DNA of 29,994 bases from a virus. Shown here one piece after another: positions 6,852-13,736 of this stretch. The stretch lies in the IMG/VR virus record IMGVR_UViG_3300034107_001163, positions 1 through 29,994 of that record; one strand, 5' to 3'. Under the pieces are notes generated by a model. The model had not been told where the DNA came from. It ran no database searches and saw only the letters and a list, made by a program, of their open reading frames with translations. Within the stretch, counting starts at the first letter, position 1, and every line of letters starts with the position of its first letter. A program made the position numbers and the translations under genes.

Positions 6852-8588
6852 ATGATTATAGATTTATATATTAAGATAGCAACAAAGGGATGTAGAAAAT
6901 TAGACAATTTCAAAAAATTGGGTTATGATATAACTGGTGATTTTATTGAATTAAAAGTTTCTGATTTAAATACAGGATCAAGGCAATTGGTTAATATAGA
7001 ATGTGATTTCTGCAAAAAGATAGTTTCTGCAACTTATAAAGAATATTCTAGAAATATATCTATTGGTAATAAATATGCTTGCTCAAAACATTGTGGTTCG
7101 TTAAAAGCAAAAGATACTAATTTAATAAAATATGGTGTTGAACACCCAATGATGTTAGGTGAAACACAAGATAAAGTAAAAAATACAAATTTAGATAGAT
7201 ACGGTTTTGAGTTTTTGCAACAATCCAATATAATTAGAGAGAAATCAAAAGTTACTAATTTAATTAGATATGGTTTTGATAGTTATTCAAAGACTGATGA
7301 ATTTTTGATTAAATTTAAGAGCACTAATTTGGATAAATATGGTGTTGAGTTTCCTTCGCAATCAGAAATTATAAGAAATAAATCAAAGGAAACTTGGATA
7401 TCGAATTTAGGTGTTGATAATCCTAGTAAATCTATTGATGTTAGAAATAAAGTAAAAAATACCAATTTAGATAAATATGGTGTTGAAATTCCAATTAAAC
7501 TAGATGAATTTAAGCATAAAACGATAAAAACTAATTTAGATAGATATGGTGTTGATAATCCTATGAAGTCTTATTTTTTGAGAAAAGATAAATATTCAAT
7601 TACATCCGATAGTAGACTTTTAAAATATATAAATAATAGTAAATCTCTAATGAGATGCGAACTTGGACATGAATTTGAAATACATATAGATAATTACTAT
7701 AAGAGAATCTCATCTAATTTACCATTATGCACAATATGTTATCCAATTGGTAATACTAGATCAATAAAAGAATTAGAATTATATAAATTCATATCATCTA
7801 TTTATAATGGTGTGATAATGCAATCATATAGAGATGGTTTAGAAATTGATATTTATTTACCTGATTTAAAATTAGGATTTGAGTTTAATGGTCTTTATTG
7901 GCATTCTGAAGAATACAAGGAGCGAAATTACCATTCAAAAAAGACACAATATTTTAATGAAATTGGTATAAGAATAATACATATATGGGAGGATGATTGG
8001 GTATTTAATAATGATATAATAAAAAGTCAAATAAGAAATTGGATTTCAACAACATCTTTTAAAATATTTGCAAGAGTGTGTGAAATAAAAGAGGTTGGTT
8101 TAACAGAATGTAGAGAATTTTTAAATAAGAATCATATACAAGGATATACAAATTCGATAAAGAAGATAGGTTTATATTTATCCAATGAATTGGTAAGTTT
8201 GATGACATTTGATAATTTGGAAGGTAGAAAAAGAATGTTAGATAATGAATGGAATCTTAATAGATTTTGTAATAAATTAGATACCAACGTCGTTGGTGGC
8301 GCTTCTAGACTATTAAATTATTTTATTAAAAATAATAATCCAACTAGGATTATTAGTTATGCTGATAAAGATTGGAGTCAAGGAGATCTTTATTATAAGT
8401 TAGGATTCTCAAATATAAATGAAAGTAAAGAAGATTATAAGTATATTGTGAATGGTAAGCGAGTTCACAAATCTAGATATAGTAAGTCAAAATTAAAAAC
8501 TAATTTATCAGAGTCATTAGAAATGAAAAATAAAGGTTTATATAAGATATGGGATTGCGGTAAGATTAAATTTGAGATGTTATTTTAA
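6852..8588 (+). CDS. Homing endonuclease, Vsr-like (EDxHD type), with seven 23-aa repeats
   Basis: 578 aa. The N-terminus has a zinc-finger-like CDFC...CSKHC pattern (about 52-78). Residues 89-249 are seven tandem 23-residue repeats with the core TNLDKYGV.., a DNA-binding module of phage homing endonucleases. Residues about 295-380 are a Vsr-like PD-(D/E)xK nuclease: LEIDIYLPDLKLGFEFNGLYWHSE carries the acidic and His residues, followed by IIHIWEDDW. The C-terminal part (about 400-570; NKNHIQGY, IGLYLSNELVSLMTF, RFCNKLDTNVVGGASRLL, YADKDWSQGDLYYKLGF) is the domain usually attached to such nucleases. It looks intact and sits as an insertion before the gp55 gene. Confidence 0.85.
   Translation: MIIDLYIKIATKGCRKLDNFKKLGYDITGDFIELKVSDLNTGSRQLVNIECDFCKKIVSATYKEYSRNISIGNKYACSKHCGSLKAKDTNLIKYGVEHPMMLGETQDKVKNTNLDRYGFEFLQQSNIIREKSKVTNLIRYGFDSYSKTDEFLIKFKSTNLDKYGVEFPSQSEIIRNKSKETWISNLGVDNPSKSIDVRNKVKNTNLDKYGVEIPIKLDEFKHKTIKTNLDRYGVDNPMKSYFLRKDKYSITSDSRLLKYINNSKSLMRCELGHEFEIHIDNYYKRISSNLPLCTICYPIGNTRSIKELELYKFISSIYNGVIMQSYRDGLEIDIYLPDLKLGFEFNGLYWHSEEYKERNYHSKKTQYFNEIGIRIIHIWEDDWVFNNDIIKSQIRNWISTTSFKIFARVCEIKEVGLTECREFLNKNHIQGYTNSIKKIGLYLSNELVSLMTFDNLEGRKRMLDNEWNLNRFCNKLDTNVVGGASRLLNYFIKNNNPTRIISYADKDWSQGDLYYKLGFSNINESKEDYKYIVNGKRVHKSRYSKSKLKTNLSESLEMKNKGLYKIWDCGKIKFEMLF
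7116..7598 (+). repeat. Seven 69-bp coding repeats in the homing endonuclease
   Basis: Seven consecutive units of exactly 23 codons, each starting near TNL(D/I)(K/R)YG(V/F). The units have diverged (the fifth begins TWISNLGV), so they are old protein repeats rather than recent DNA duplication. The truncated gene at 18008-18397 carries two units of the same kind. Confidence 0.85.
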
Positions 8589-8643
8589 ATAAACTTTTAT
8601 ATAAAATTGTTATATAAAATAACATGAAGCAGAAAAGACTGAT

Positions 8644-9042
8644 ATGATCGAGTCTTTAAAAAATAAATGCTTATTAATGTATCTTAATAATAGAGAATTA
8701 TATATTGAATTGGTGGTGAGTAAGGCACAAGGTAGACTTACAAGACCTGCACAAAAAATGCTAGAACTTCTAGCAAAAAAGACCATCAAAAAGATGAGAT
8801 ATTGGTCAAATGATGATAAAATGGATTGTTACCAAAGTGGTTTACTTTATGTCTTCCAAAACTGGTATAACTTCAATGAAGAAAAATCTGTAAATGCATT
8901 TGCTTATTTCACAGAGATCTTTAAAAGAGGAATTGCAAAGGGTTATAATGACCTTTATAAAAAGAAAGGAGATAATGAACACCAAATTAGACTCATCTCA
9001 ATTGAAGGAAGTAACGAAGGAATGGGACTCCATTCATTATGA
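8644..9042 (+). CDS. 55: Late-transcription sigma factor, gp55-like
   Basis: 132 aa (T4 gp55 is 185). Residues about 55-107 (KMDCYQSGLLYVFQNWYNF, then NAFAYFTEIFKRGIAKGYNDL) match the sigma region 2 pattern of T4 gp55 ([21 protein letters not shown], then [20 protein letters not shown]). gp55 recognises the late -10 box when bound to host RNA polymerase, with the sliding clamp as activator. That agrees with the shared TATATATA motifs before structural genes. The start is fixed by an upstream in-frame stop. The C-terminus is shorter than in T4, so the clamp-binding tail may differ or be supplied elsewhere. Confidence 0.7.
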   Translation: MIESLKNKCLLMYLNNRELYIELVVSKAQGRLTRPAQKMLELLAKKTIKKMRYWSNDDKMDCYQSGLLYVFQNWYNFNEEKSVNAFAYFTEIFKRGIAKGYNDLYKKKGDNEHQIRLISIEGSNEGMGLHSL

Positions 9043-9169
9043 TATTTCATTACCATACGATATAGTTTCTTCACCTGGATTTACAAATGCTAAATTTGAG
9101 ATACCTTCTAGAAGAAGAATTAGAAGAGAAAAAATAGAAAAGATATGGAAAGAAAAATACCAAATTTAG
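8975..9169 (+). CDS. Small basic protein overlapping the gp55 gene
   Basis: 64 aa, not recognised. Its ATG at 8975 is preceded by AAAGGAGATA, one of the few Shine-Dalgarno-like sequences in the window, though it is also part of the gp55 coding frame. The C-terminal end is very basic (IPSRRRIRREKIEKIWKEKY). It overlaps gp55 by 68 bases in another frame and overlaps the following gene by 25 bases. A start further upstream would extend the overlap. It could be a small transcription or DNA-binding partner, but that is speculation. Confidence 0.55.
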   Translation: MNTKLDSSQLKEVTKEWDSIHYDISLPYDIVSSPGFTNAKFEIPSRRRIRREKIEKIWKEKYQI

Positions 9170-9555
9170 AATCTTTTTCATTATCACCAATTGTAGGTGA
9201 TGATAAAACAGAAGAAAATTATAAAATTCAGATTTATAAATTTGAAAGAAGTGTTGAAAAACACCTTTTGGAAATATTTAATAAATTAAATATAAATGCT
9301 ATTGTTAAAACTGATCCTTATTCACTTCCTTATAATAATGAAATCGAATACTCTCGTGGTTTTTCTTCATATATAAATGATGCATATGATTATAGATATA
9401 TAAGTAGAGAAATATTAAAAGATGTTTTAGAAGTGTATATGCATCAATTTAGATTTTACATCTATGTTGATGTTTGTGTGAAGGATAATAATCCATTTGG
9501 TAGTAAAGTAAAATACTATTTTAGATACCATAAAAAAGAAAGCCCACTTAATTAA
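9145..9555 (+). CDS. Hypothetical protein
   Basis: 136 aa, not recognised. The start MERKIPNLESFSLSPI contains ESFSL, also present in the tagged protein at 9607, but it is not a clear tag. The C-terminal half has alternating aromatic and charged residues (QFRFYIYVDVCV, KVKYYFRYH), suggesting beta strands. Its stop codon lies inside the terminator hairpin. It is the last gene of the gp55 group. Confidence 0.65.
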   Translation: MERKIPNLESFSLSPIVGDDKTEENYKIQIYKFERSVEKHLLEIFNKLNINAIVKTDPYSLPYNNEIEYSRGFSSYINDAYDYRYISREILKDVLEVYMHQFRFYIYVDVCVKDNNPFGSKVKYYFRYHKKESPLN

Positions 9556-9566
9556 GTGTTTTTTTT
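9545..9566 (+). terminator. Rho-independent terminator overlapping a stop codon
   Basis: CACTTAATTAAGTG followed by eight T. The TAA stop of the preceding gene (9553-9555) is inside the palindrome. Confidence 0.75.
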
Positions 9567-9576
9567 AATTTTATAA

Positions 9577-9592
9577 TTTAATATATAATAAA
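9577..9592 (+). promoter_or_regulatory. Late-promoter-like motif
   Basis: TTTAATATATAATAAA lies 14 bases before the tagged gene at 9607. Confidence 0.5.
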
Positions 9593-9606
9593 AAATTAAA
9601 ATAAAA

Positions 9607-9891
9607 ATGAAATACGTTAAAACTTTTGAAAGTTTCTCATTAACTATTGATCCTAAAATTCCTATCTCTAGTCAATTAATGGATCTTTGTGATTCTGAAA
9701 AACTTAATAGACAACAAGAAGAACTAGCAAAAGAATTTATAGAATTAGAGGACAACACAGATGATTCGAAAAAAGTAGTTGGATCTAAATCTTATATTAG
9801 AAGACTTCAAATACTTAAGCTACTAGGATTTTCAGATACTTCTAGATTTGAGGAAATTTGGAAAATGTTTGATAAATCTGAAGGATTTTAA
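9607..9891 (+). CDS. Tagged small protein
   Basis: 94 aa, not recognised. It starts MKYVKTFESFSL, a clear member of the capsid-targeting-like tag family (M-K-x-I/V-K-T-F-E). The remainder is predicted mostly helical and charged. It is a single-gene unit with its own late promoter motif and terminator, as expected for a small internal head protein made late in infection; that role is inference. Confidence 0.75.
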   Translation: MKYVKTFESFSLTIDPKIPISSQLMDLCDSEKLNRQQEELAKEFIELEDNTDDSKKVVGSKSYIRRLQILKLLGFSDTSRFEEIWKMFDKSEGF

Positions 9892-9893
9892 TT

Positions 9894-9923
9894 AAAAAAC
9901 CCACTTGATTAAGTGGGTTTTTT
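9894..9923. terminator. Bidirectional terminator
   Basis: AAAAAACCCACTT / AAGTGGGTTTTTT with loop GATT. It serves the tagged gene on the plus strand and the glutamine synthetase gene, which ends at 9929, on the minus strand. Confidence 0.9.
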
Positions 9924-9928
9924 AATTT

Positions 9929-10996
9929 TTAATTTTCTTCTAAGATTTCAACATCTTGTAGAATTGTTCTAACCATTCTATCAACAATTAAATATGGATC
10001 TCCATTAGATGCTGGTCTTCTATCTTCAATATAACCAATCGCATTCGGATCATTAATAGTTGAAGGAATTCTAATAGATTTAGTTCTATCGCCAATACCC
10101 CATCCAAAATCTTTAATAGATGATGTTTCATTTGAACCAGTTAATCTAGCATCGTTGTTTTCGCCATAAACCACAATATGTTCAGTGTGTGTTTTTTCTA
10201 ATTTTTTGCACATCTCAATAGCAATCTCTTTCTTATTGACTTTATCTTCTCTGATAGTTTTGGTTGAAAAGTTAACGTGCATTCCTGATCCATTCCAATC
10301 ATTACCTTTAATTGGTTTTGGATCTAATACAATTGTATATCCATATTCTTCACTTAATCTGTGTAAGAAATATCTAGATACCCATAATTGATCAGCACCT
10401 TCTTCTGCGGTAACTGTTCCAATTTGATATTCCCATTGACCTAACGCTACTTCTGCATTGGTTCCACCAATTGCTAACCCTGCTAAAATACAAATCTCTG
10501 TGTGTTCTTCTACGAACTCTCTACCCGATACATTGCTAGAACCAACAGCGCAATAGTAATCACCTTGTTCTCTTGGTTCACCTTCTGTTGGCCATCCTAA
10601 TGGTTTGTTTGTTTTGTTGTCATAGATAAAATATTCTTGTTCCCAGCCCCAATTGGTCTCATCATCATATTTATACAATGCTTCCATCATTTTTGTTCTG
10701 GTGTTTGTCGTGTGTGGTGTTCCATCTGTATTATAAACATCACACAAAACAATAATAGAGTTCTTTACAAATGGATTTAAAAAGTAATTTTTCGGCATTA
10801 ATAACAATTCTGATTTAGATGTTTCTGCTTGATAAGTAGAAGAGCCATCGTAATTCCAAACCGGTGCTGATTTAGTACCTGTTTTATATTGTCTTAATAA
10901 ATCTTCGGTTACCCACTTAGACTTTGTAATTTTTGTTTTACTTCTAATTTGTTGAGTTTTAGATCCATCTAACCAAATATATTCTAATTTTATCAT
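9929..10996 (-). CDS. glnII: Glutamine synthetase, type II (GSII/GlnII)
   Basis: 355 aa, full length for the eukaryote-like GSII class. It makes glutamine from glutamate, ammonia and ATP. Visible motifs in order: WNYDGSSTYQA (substrate loop), SELLLMP, NWGWEQEYFIYD (metal-binding Glu), GDYYCAVGSS, GLAIGGTNAEVALGQWEYQIG (metal-binding Glu), NGSGMHVNFST (ATP), GENNDARLTG, FGWGIGDRTKSIRIP and YIEDRRPASNGDPY. No key motif is missing, so it is probably active. GSII genes occur in Bacteroidota, so transfer from a host is likely. In a phage it would act as an auxiliary metabolic gene supplying glutamine for nucleotide and protein synthesis. It has its own leader with hairpins and a divergent neighbour. 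Confidence 0.95.
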   Translation of the reverse strand: MIKLEYIWLDGSKTQQIRSKTKITKSKWVTEDLLRQYKTGTKSAPVWNYDGSSTYQAETSKSELLLMPKNYFLNPFVKNSIIVLCDVYNTDGTPHTTNTRTKMMEALYKYDDETNWGWEQEYFIYDNKTNKPLGWPTEGEPREQGDYYCAVGSSNVSGREFVEEHTEICILAGLAIGGTNAEVALGQWEYQIGTVTAEEGADQLWVSRYFLHRLSEEYGYTIVLDPKPIKGNDWNGSGMHVNFSTKTIREDKVNKKEIAIEMCKKLEKTHTEHIVVYGENNDARLTGSNETSSIKDFGWGIGDRTKSIRIPSTINDPNAIGYIEDRRPASNGDPYLIVDRMVRTILQDVEILEEN

Positions 10997-11025
10997 AATT
11001 TATGTTATTTTTTAATGTATTTATT

Positions 11026-11049
11026 AAAAAAGTGTCTTTCTTCGAGACA
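11026..11049 (-). promoter_or_regulatory. Terminator-like hairpin in the glutamine synthetase leader
   Basis: In the sense of the glutamine synthetase gene, TGTCT, 7-base loop, AGACA, C and six T occur about 30 bases before the start codon. Next to it, 11049-11073 holds a second inverted repeat (ATATGCC / GGCATAT, one bulge). A terminator before the gene could be an attenuator, or could simply end a divergent transcript. Confidence 0.35.
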
Positions 11050-11156
11050 TATGCCTAAAAAATAGGGCATATTTTAAAAAAAGTTATATTTTACTATATT
11101 TTTTATTTAAAAACTTTTTACTATATTAGTATATAATTTTTATAAATTAGATTATT

Positions 11157-11450
11157 ATGAATAAAGTTATTTTACAATTGTGGGAAGAATCTGAAAGAGG
11201 ATGGGGTGTTAGACCAGATGGTTGCTCATTGCATATTGATGATTTGGAAAGAGATATGTATTTGAAATCAATTTATGATGATAGAGGTGAGGAAGTACCT
11301 TATGAGTATGATCGTATAGTTGGTGGTTCGATCTATGCATTTGTTGATGATGATCTTTTTAAATCTTTATCAGAGGAAAAAACCGTTAGAATTACCCAAA
11401 ACTCTCTTAATAATTTAATTTCACTAAATGAATTAATTATAAAAGAATGA
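11157..11450 (+). CDS. Hypothetical protein
   Basis: 97 aa, not recognised. It contains an aromatic, Gly-rich start (LWEESERGWGVRPDGCSLHI) and is acidic throughout. Its stop overlaps the start of the next gene as ATGA, so it is coupled to a membrane protein. The upstream region (11081-11150) carries two copies of TTTTACTATATT spaced 26 bases apart and a TATATAAT box, unlike the late motif, which suggests expression at another time. Confidence 0.65.
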   Translation: MNKVILQLWEESERGWGVRPDGCSLHIDDLERDMYLKSIYDDRGEEVPYEYDRIVGGSIYAFVDDDLFKSLSEEKTVRITQNSLNNLISLNELIIKE

Positions 11451-11788
11451 GTTATTTATTTTATATAATATTAGGTGTTTTAATTGTAAATGAATTTTTA
11501 TTTATTTATAATAGAAAAAGACTTAATGTTAATTTTAAAAATAAAGATATAGAAAAGGTTACTTTTATCGATGTATCGATGTATCTTCTTAAAAGTATCT
11601 CTTTTATTTGGCCAATTATAGGTTTATTTTCTAGTTTCTACTTACTATTTTTATTGGTAATAGTTCTAAATATACTTAAATTTGTAGCTTATCATATAAA
11701 TCGTTTATTGTACTCTGTTTATATTTATATTCTACCCTTTTTGGTGATAGTCATATACTCTATAATTCTATACAGAAAACTTTTTTAA
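11447..11788 (+). CDS. Small membrane protein
   Basis: 113 aa, with hydrophobic segments at about 3-21, 47-62, 63-82 and 90-109, so three or four membrane helices. There is a basic loop at about 22-40 (NRKRLNVNFKNK). Not recognised. It starts inside the stop of the preceding gene. Its last 21 bases overlap the end of the gp4-like gene on the other strand. It could be an envelope protein active early in infection, but nothing in the sequence specifies a role. Confidence 0.65.
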   Translation: MSYLFYIILGVLIVNEFLFIYNRKRLNVNFKNKDIEKVTFIDVSMYLLKSISFIWPIIGLFSSFYLLFLLVIVLNILKFVAYHINRLLYSVYIYILPFLVIVIYSIILYRKLF

Positions 11789-12295
11789 GTTATCTTCTGT
11801 TATTATAATAAACTCATATCCTTTTTTCTGACACCACTGGATCATGATCTCCCATTTTTGTTTATTCTTATAAGCCATTTTCATATCATATTCAAAACTT
11901 TTAAGTTTTTTCAATCCTTTTTCTGGTACTTGTAATTTACCTTCACTTAAAGCAATAACCATATTATAGTCTTTTTTTGGTTTTACTTCAACAACAACTT
12001 CTCTTAAAACACCATCTGATCCTCTTAATCTATAAAAAAAGTCTGGATAATATCTGTGAGATTTAACCCTAGCATCACCATTATCAAAGTGTGTCATTTG
12101 ATAAGGTATTTCTAGACACTCTGCACCCCATTGAAAGATCTCATCTTTTTGATCTAACCAAACCATTATCTTTTGTTCCCAAGAACTTCTATAATAAACA
12201 CCACCTTCGTTATTTAACTTAAGAACTTTGTCTTTGTTAGTTGGAATAAAGTTACCATTGTGGTATTTGCTACTACTTGGTTTAGAATTTATCAT
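11768..12295 (-). CDS. 4: Head completion protein, gp4-like nuclease fold
   Basis: 175 aa (T4 gp4 is 150). Residues about 34-60 (YYRSSWEQKIMVWLDQKD, then FQWGAECLEIPY) match the T4 YRSSWE...W.SE..IPY pattern. HRYYPDFF and VVVEVKPKK follow, giving the Asp and E-x-K residues of a PD-(D/E)xK/TnsA-like fold. In T4, gp4 is needed to finish filled heads before tail joining. The C-terminal extension (MIQWCQKKGYEFIIITEDNL) also fits the fold. It shares a TTTTATATATAAAG palindromic promoter region (12312-12325) with the divergent gene at 12341. Confidence 0.85.
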   Translation of the reverse strand: MINSKPSSSKYHNGNFIPTNKDKVLKLNNEGGVYYRSSWEQKIMVWLDQKDEIFQWGAECLEIPYQMTHFDNGDARVKSHRYYPDFFYRLRGSDGVLREVVVEVKPKKDYNMVIALSEGKLQVPEKGLKKLKSFEYDMKMAYKNKQKWEIMIQWCQKKGYEFIIITEDNLKKFSV

Positions 12296-12311
12296 AAATT
12301 ATTTTTATTTA

Positions 12312-12325
12312 TTTTATATATAAAG
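12312..12325. promoter_or_regulatory. Divergent late-promoter-like box
   Basis: TTTTATATATAAAG is almost self-complementary and lies between the divergent gp4-like gene and the gene at 12341, so it could be read in both directions. Confidence 0.4.
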
Positions 12326-12340
12326 AAAAATCATTTATAA

Positions 12341-13039
12341 ATGGGACATTTAGCAGAATTAGTAAAATTAAATCTACTAGTATATGGCGGAGATGAAGTA
12401 GAGAACTTCAAAAATAACACATTGTTTTTTTATCAAAAATATCAAAAGACTGATGAATCTGTAAAGTCAATAAGAATTTCTGAGATAAAACCAGGTGGAT
12501 TTTACTTTCTACATTATTTAGATGATTCCAATTGGATTAAATATTCACCGGTTTTTGTTGTTGACTTTAAGAAGTTTGATAATCAAATAGTTCTTTTTTG
12601 TATTAATTTAAATTTTATACCATTAAAAGTAAGAGTTGCATTATTCGATCCTTATATAAAGGAACAAGATTTTACTAAAAAGAATTTCTTCTTAAAAGTT
12701 AAATATGATGCTATGTATAAAGAACTAAGAAAATATGGCTTTCAGTATTCAATTATGGAATATAATTTAGCACAGGTTAAACTGGTTCATAAAATAGAAT
12801 TGGATTTATTACCTAGATTCCTTTATTCTCAACACCCAAAGGCAAAGTATGATCCAAAGAAACTTATAGAGATTTGGAAGAAGAAAATAGTTGAGCAAGA
12901 TAAAAGAGATAAAGAAATGATGAATTCATCAATAGATGAGTTTTATGATGTTAATAAGGAAATAGATGGTAAATATGATCTATTAAAAAAACATATAGAA
13001 AGATTGCAGAAATCTGCAAAAAAATATGGTGGTAAATAG
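12341..13039 (+). CDS. Hypothetical phage protein, likely structural or assembly
   Basis: 232 aa, no family named with confidence. Residues about 48-105 (IKPGGFYFLHYLDDSNWIKY, VFVVDFKKFDNQIVLFCINL, NFIPLKVRVALFDPYI) form a beta-rich domain that I associate with conserved proteins of unknown function in large phages. Residues about 185-232 are a Lys/Glu-rich helix. It is divergent from the gp4-like gene and shares its promoter region, which suggests late expression. Confidence 0.7.
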   Translation: MGHLAELVKLNLLVYGGDEVENFKNNTLFFYQKYQKTDESVKSIRISEIKPGGFYFLHYLDDSNWIKYSPVFVVDFKKFDNQIVLFCINLNFIPLKVRVALFDPYIKEQDFTKKNFFLKVKYDAMYKELRKYGFQYSIMEYNLAQVKLVHKIELDLLPRFLYSQHPKAKYDPKKLIEIWKKKIVEQDKRDKEMMNSSIDEFYDVNKEIDGKYDLLKKHIERLQKSAKKYGGK

Positions 13040-13047
13040 TTTTTTTG

Positions 13048-13063
13048 TATATTTGTATAAATA
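13048..13063 (+). promoter_or_regulatory. Promoter region with Bacteroidota -7 box and T4-late-like box
   Basis: TATATTTG (13048-13055) matches the TAnnTTTG -7 element of Bacteroidota housekeeping promoters. TATAAATA (13056-13063) directly after it is identical to the T4 late box. Either could serve the gene at 13077; no clear -33 element is seen. Confidence 0.4.
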
Positions 13064-13076
13064 AAAACAAAACACT

Positions 13077-13526
13077 ATGAATTATACAACTTATATTTCC
13101 GCAGCAGAAAAGTTAATTACTTTTGGTCAAAAAAGCAAAGCAAATTCTTTTATAGAACATGCTAATAAAATTGAAGAAAGAAAAATATCCGAATTAAAGT
13201 TTAATATTTTAGTTGGTGAGGTAAAGGCATTCGAAGATGCTAAGTTTATAGAAGCTCGTGTTTTAAGAGAGAAAGAATCAAACACTATTATGTTTATCTT
13301 TAAATCCGGCAACGACAACACACACCGAATAAACACAACTATTAATAAAGATGGTAGTGTTAAGTGGCAAAGTGGTAACTTATTCTTAGATAGATATTCC
13401 GTTAAAAACTTTGATAAATTACTTAGACATATAACAAATTATCAAAAAGATATTATAAGTGTTATTACCGCTATGTCAATTGGCAAAGAAGCAATCAATT
13501 TAGTTAACAGAACATTTTATATCTAA
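13077..13526 (+). CDS. Hypothetical protein
   Basis: 149 aa, not recognised. The N-terminal third is helical and basic. The middle (FIFKSGNDNTHRINTTINKD) looks like short beta strands with polar turns, and the C-terminus is helical. It is followed at once by the frameshifted mini-gene at 13531, which may have been its operon partner. The A-rich leader (ATAAAAACAAAACACT) is typical of this window. Confidence 0.65.
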   Translation: MNYTTYISAAEKLITFGQKSKANSFIEHANKIEERKISELKFNILVGEVKAFEDAKFIEARVLREKESNTIMFIFKSGNDNTHRINTTINKDGSVKWQSGNLFLDRYSVKNFDKLLRHITNYQKDIISVITAMSIGKEAINLVNRTFYI

Positions 13527-13530
13527 GATT

Positions 13531-13658
13531 ATGAAATTTGATCACGAAATAATCAAGGATTTTATTATAATTCCGTTCAATCTATTATGTTGGAGAAATA
13601 CGAACAAAGACTCAAAGAAAAGTTGAGAGATGAAAACTTGGGTAAATTAGGAATATAG
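13531..13658 (+). pseudogene. Frameshifted mini-gene
   Basis: An ATG frame at 13531 encodes MKFDHEIIKDF and then runs into unrelated codons, ending at 13626. A one-base backward shift in the T-run at 13561 joins it to a second frame that reads YYNSVQSI, MLEKYEQRLKEKLRDENLGK and ends at TAG 13658. The joined product is a coherent 42-residue charged helix, so a base has probably been lost, by mutation or sequencing error. Ribosomal slippage is a less likely explanation. The ATG at 13587 could still start a 23-aa product. Confidence 0.45.
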
Positions 13659-13685
13659 AAAAAGAGGCTTTAAAACCTCTTTTTT
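13659..13685 (+). terminator. Rho-independent terminator
   Basis: AAAAAGAGG, 8-base loop, CCTCTTTTTT. It separates the small-gene group from the portal gene. Confidence 0.8.
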
Positions 13686-13704
13686 AATTTTGGGGCAATT
13701 GATT

Positions 13705-13720
13705 TTTTATATATACCTTA
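13705..13720 (+). promoter_or_regulatory. Late-promoter-like motif for the portal gene
   Basis: TTTTATATATACCTTA lies 16 bases before ATG 13737. Confidence 0.5.
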
Positions 13721-13736
13721 AAATTTTATAATTTTA

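Noticed and set aside
11089-11127. Two copies of TTTTACTATATT as a possible operator
   Set aside because: They are too AT-rich and too few to separate from chance; noted only in the gene entry.
13588-13660. A tRNA gene in the gap before the portal
   Set aside because: No cloverleaf or TTCRA arm is present; no tRNA other than the tmRNA is seen in the window.
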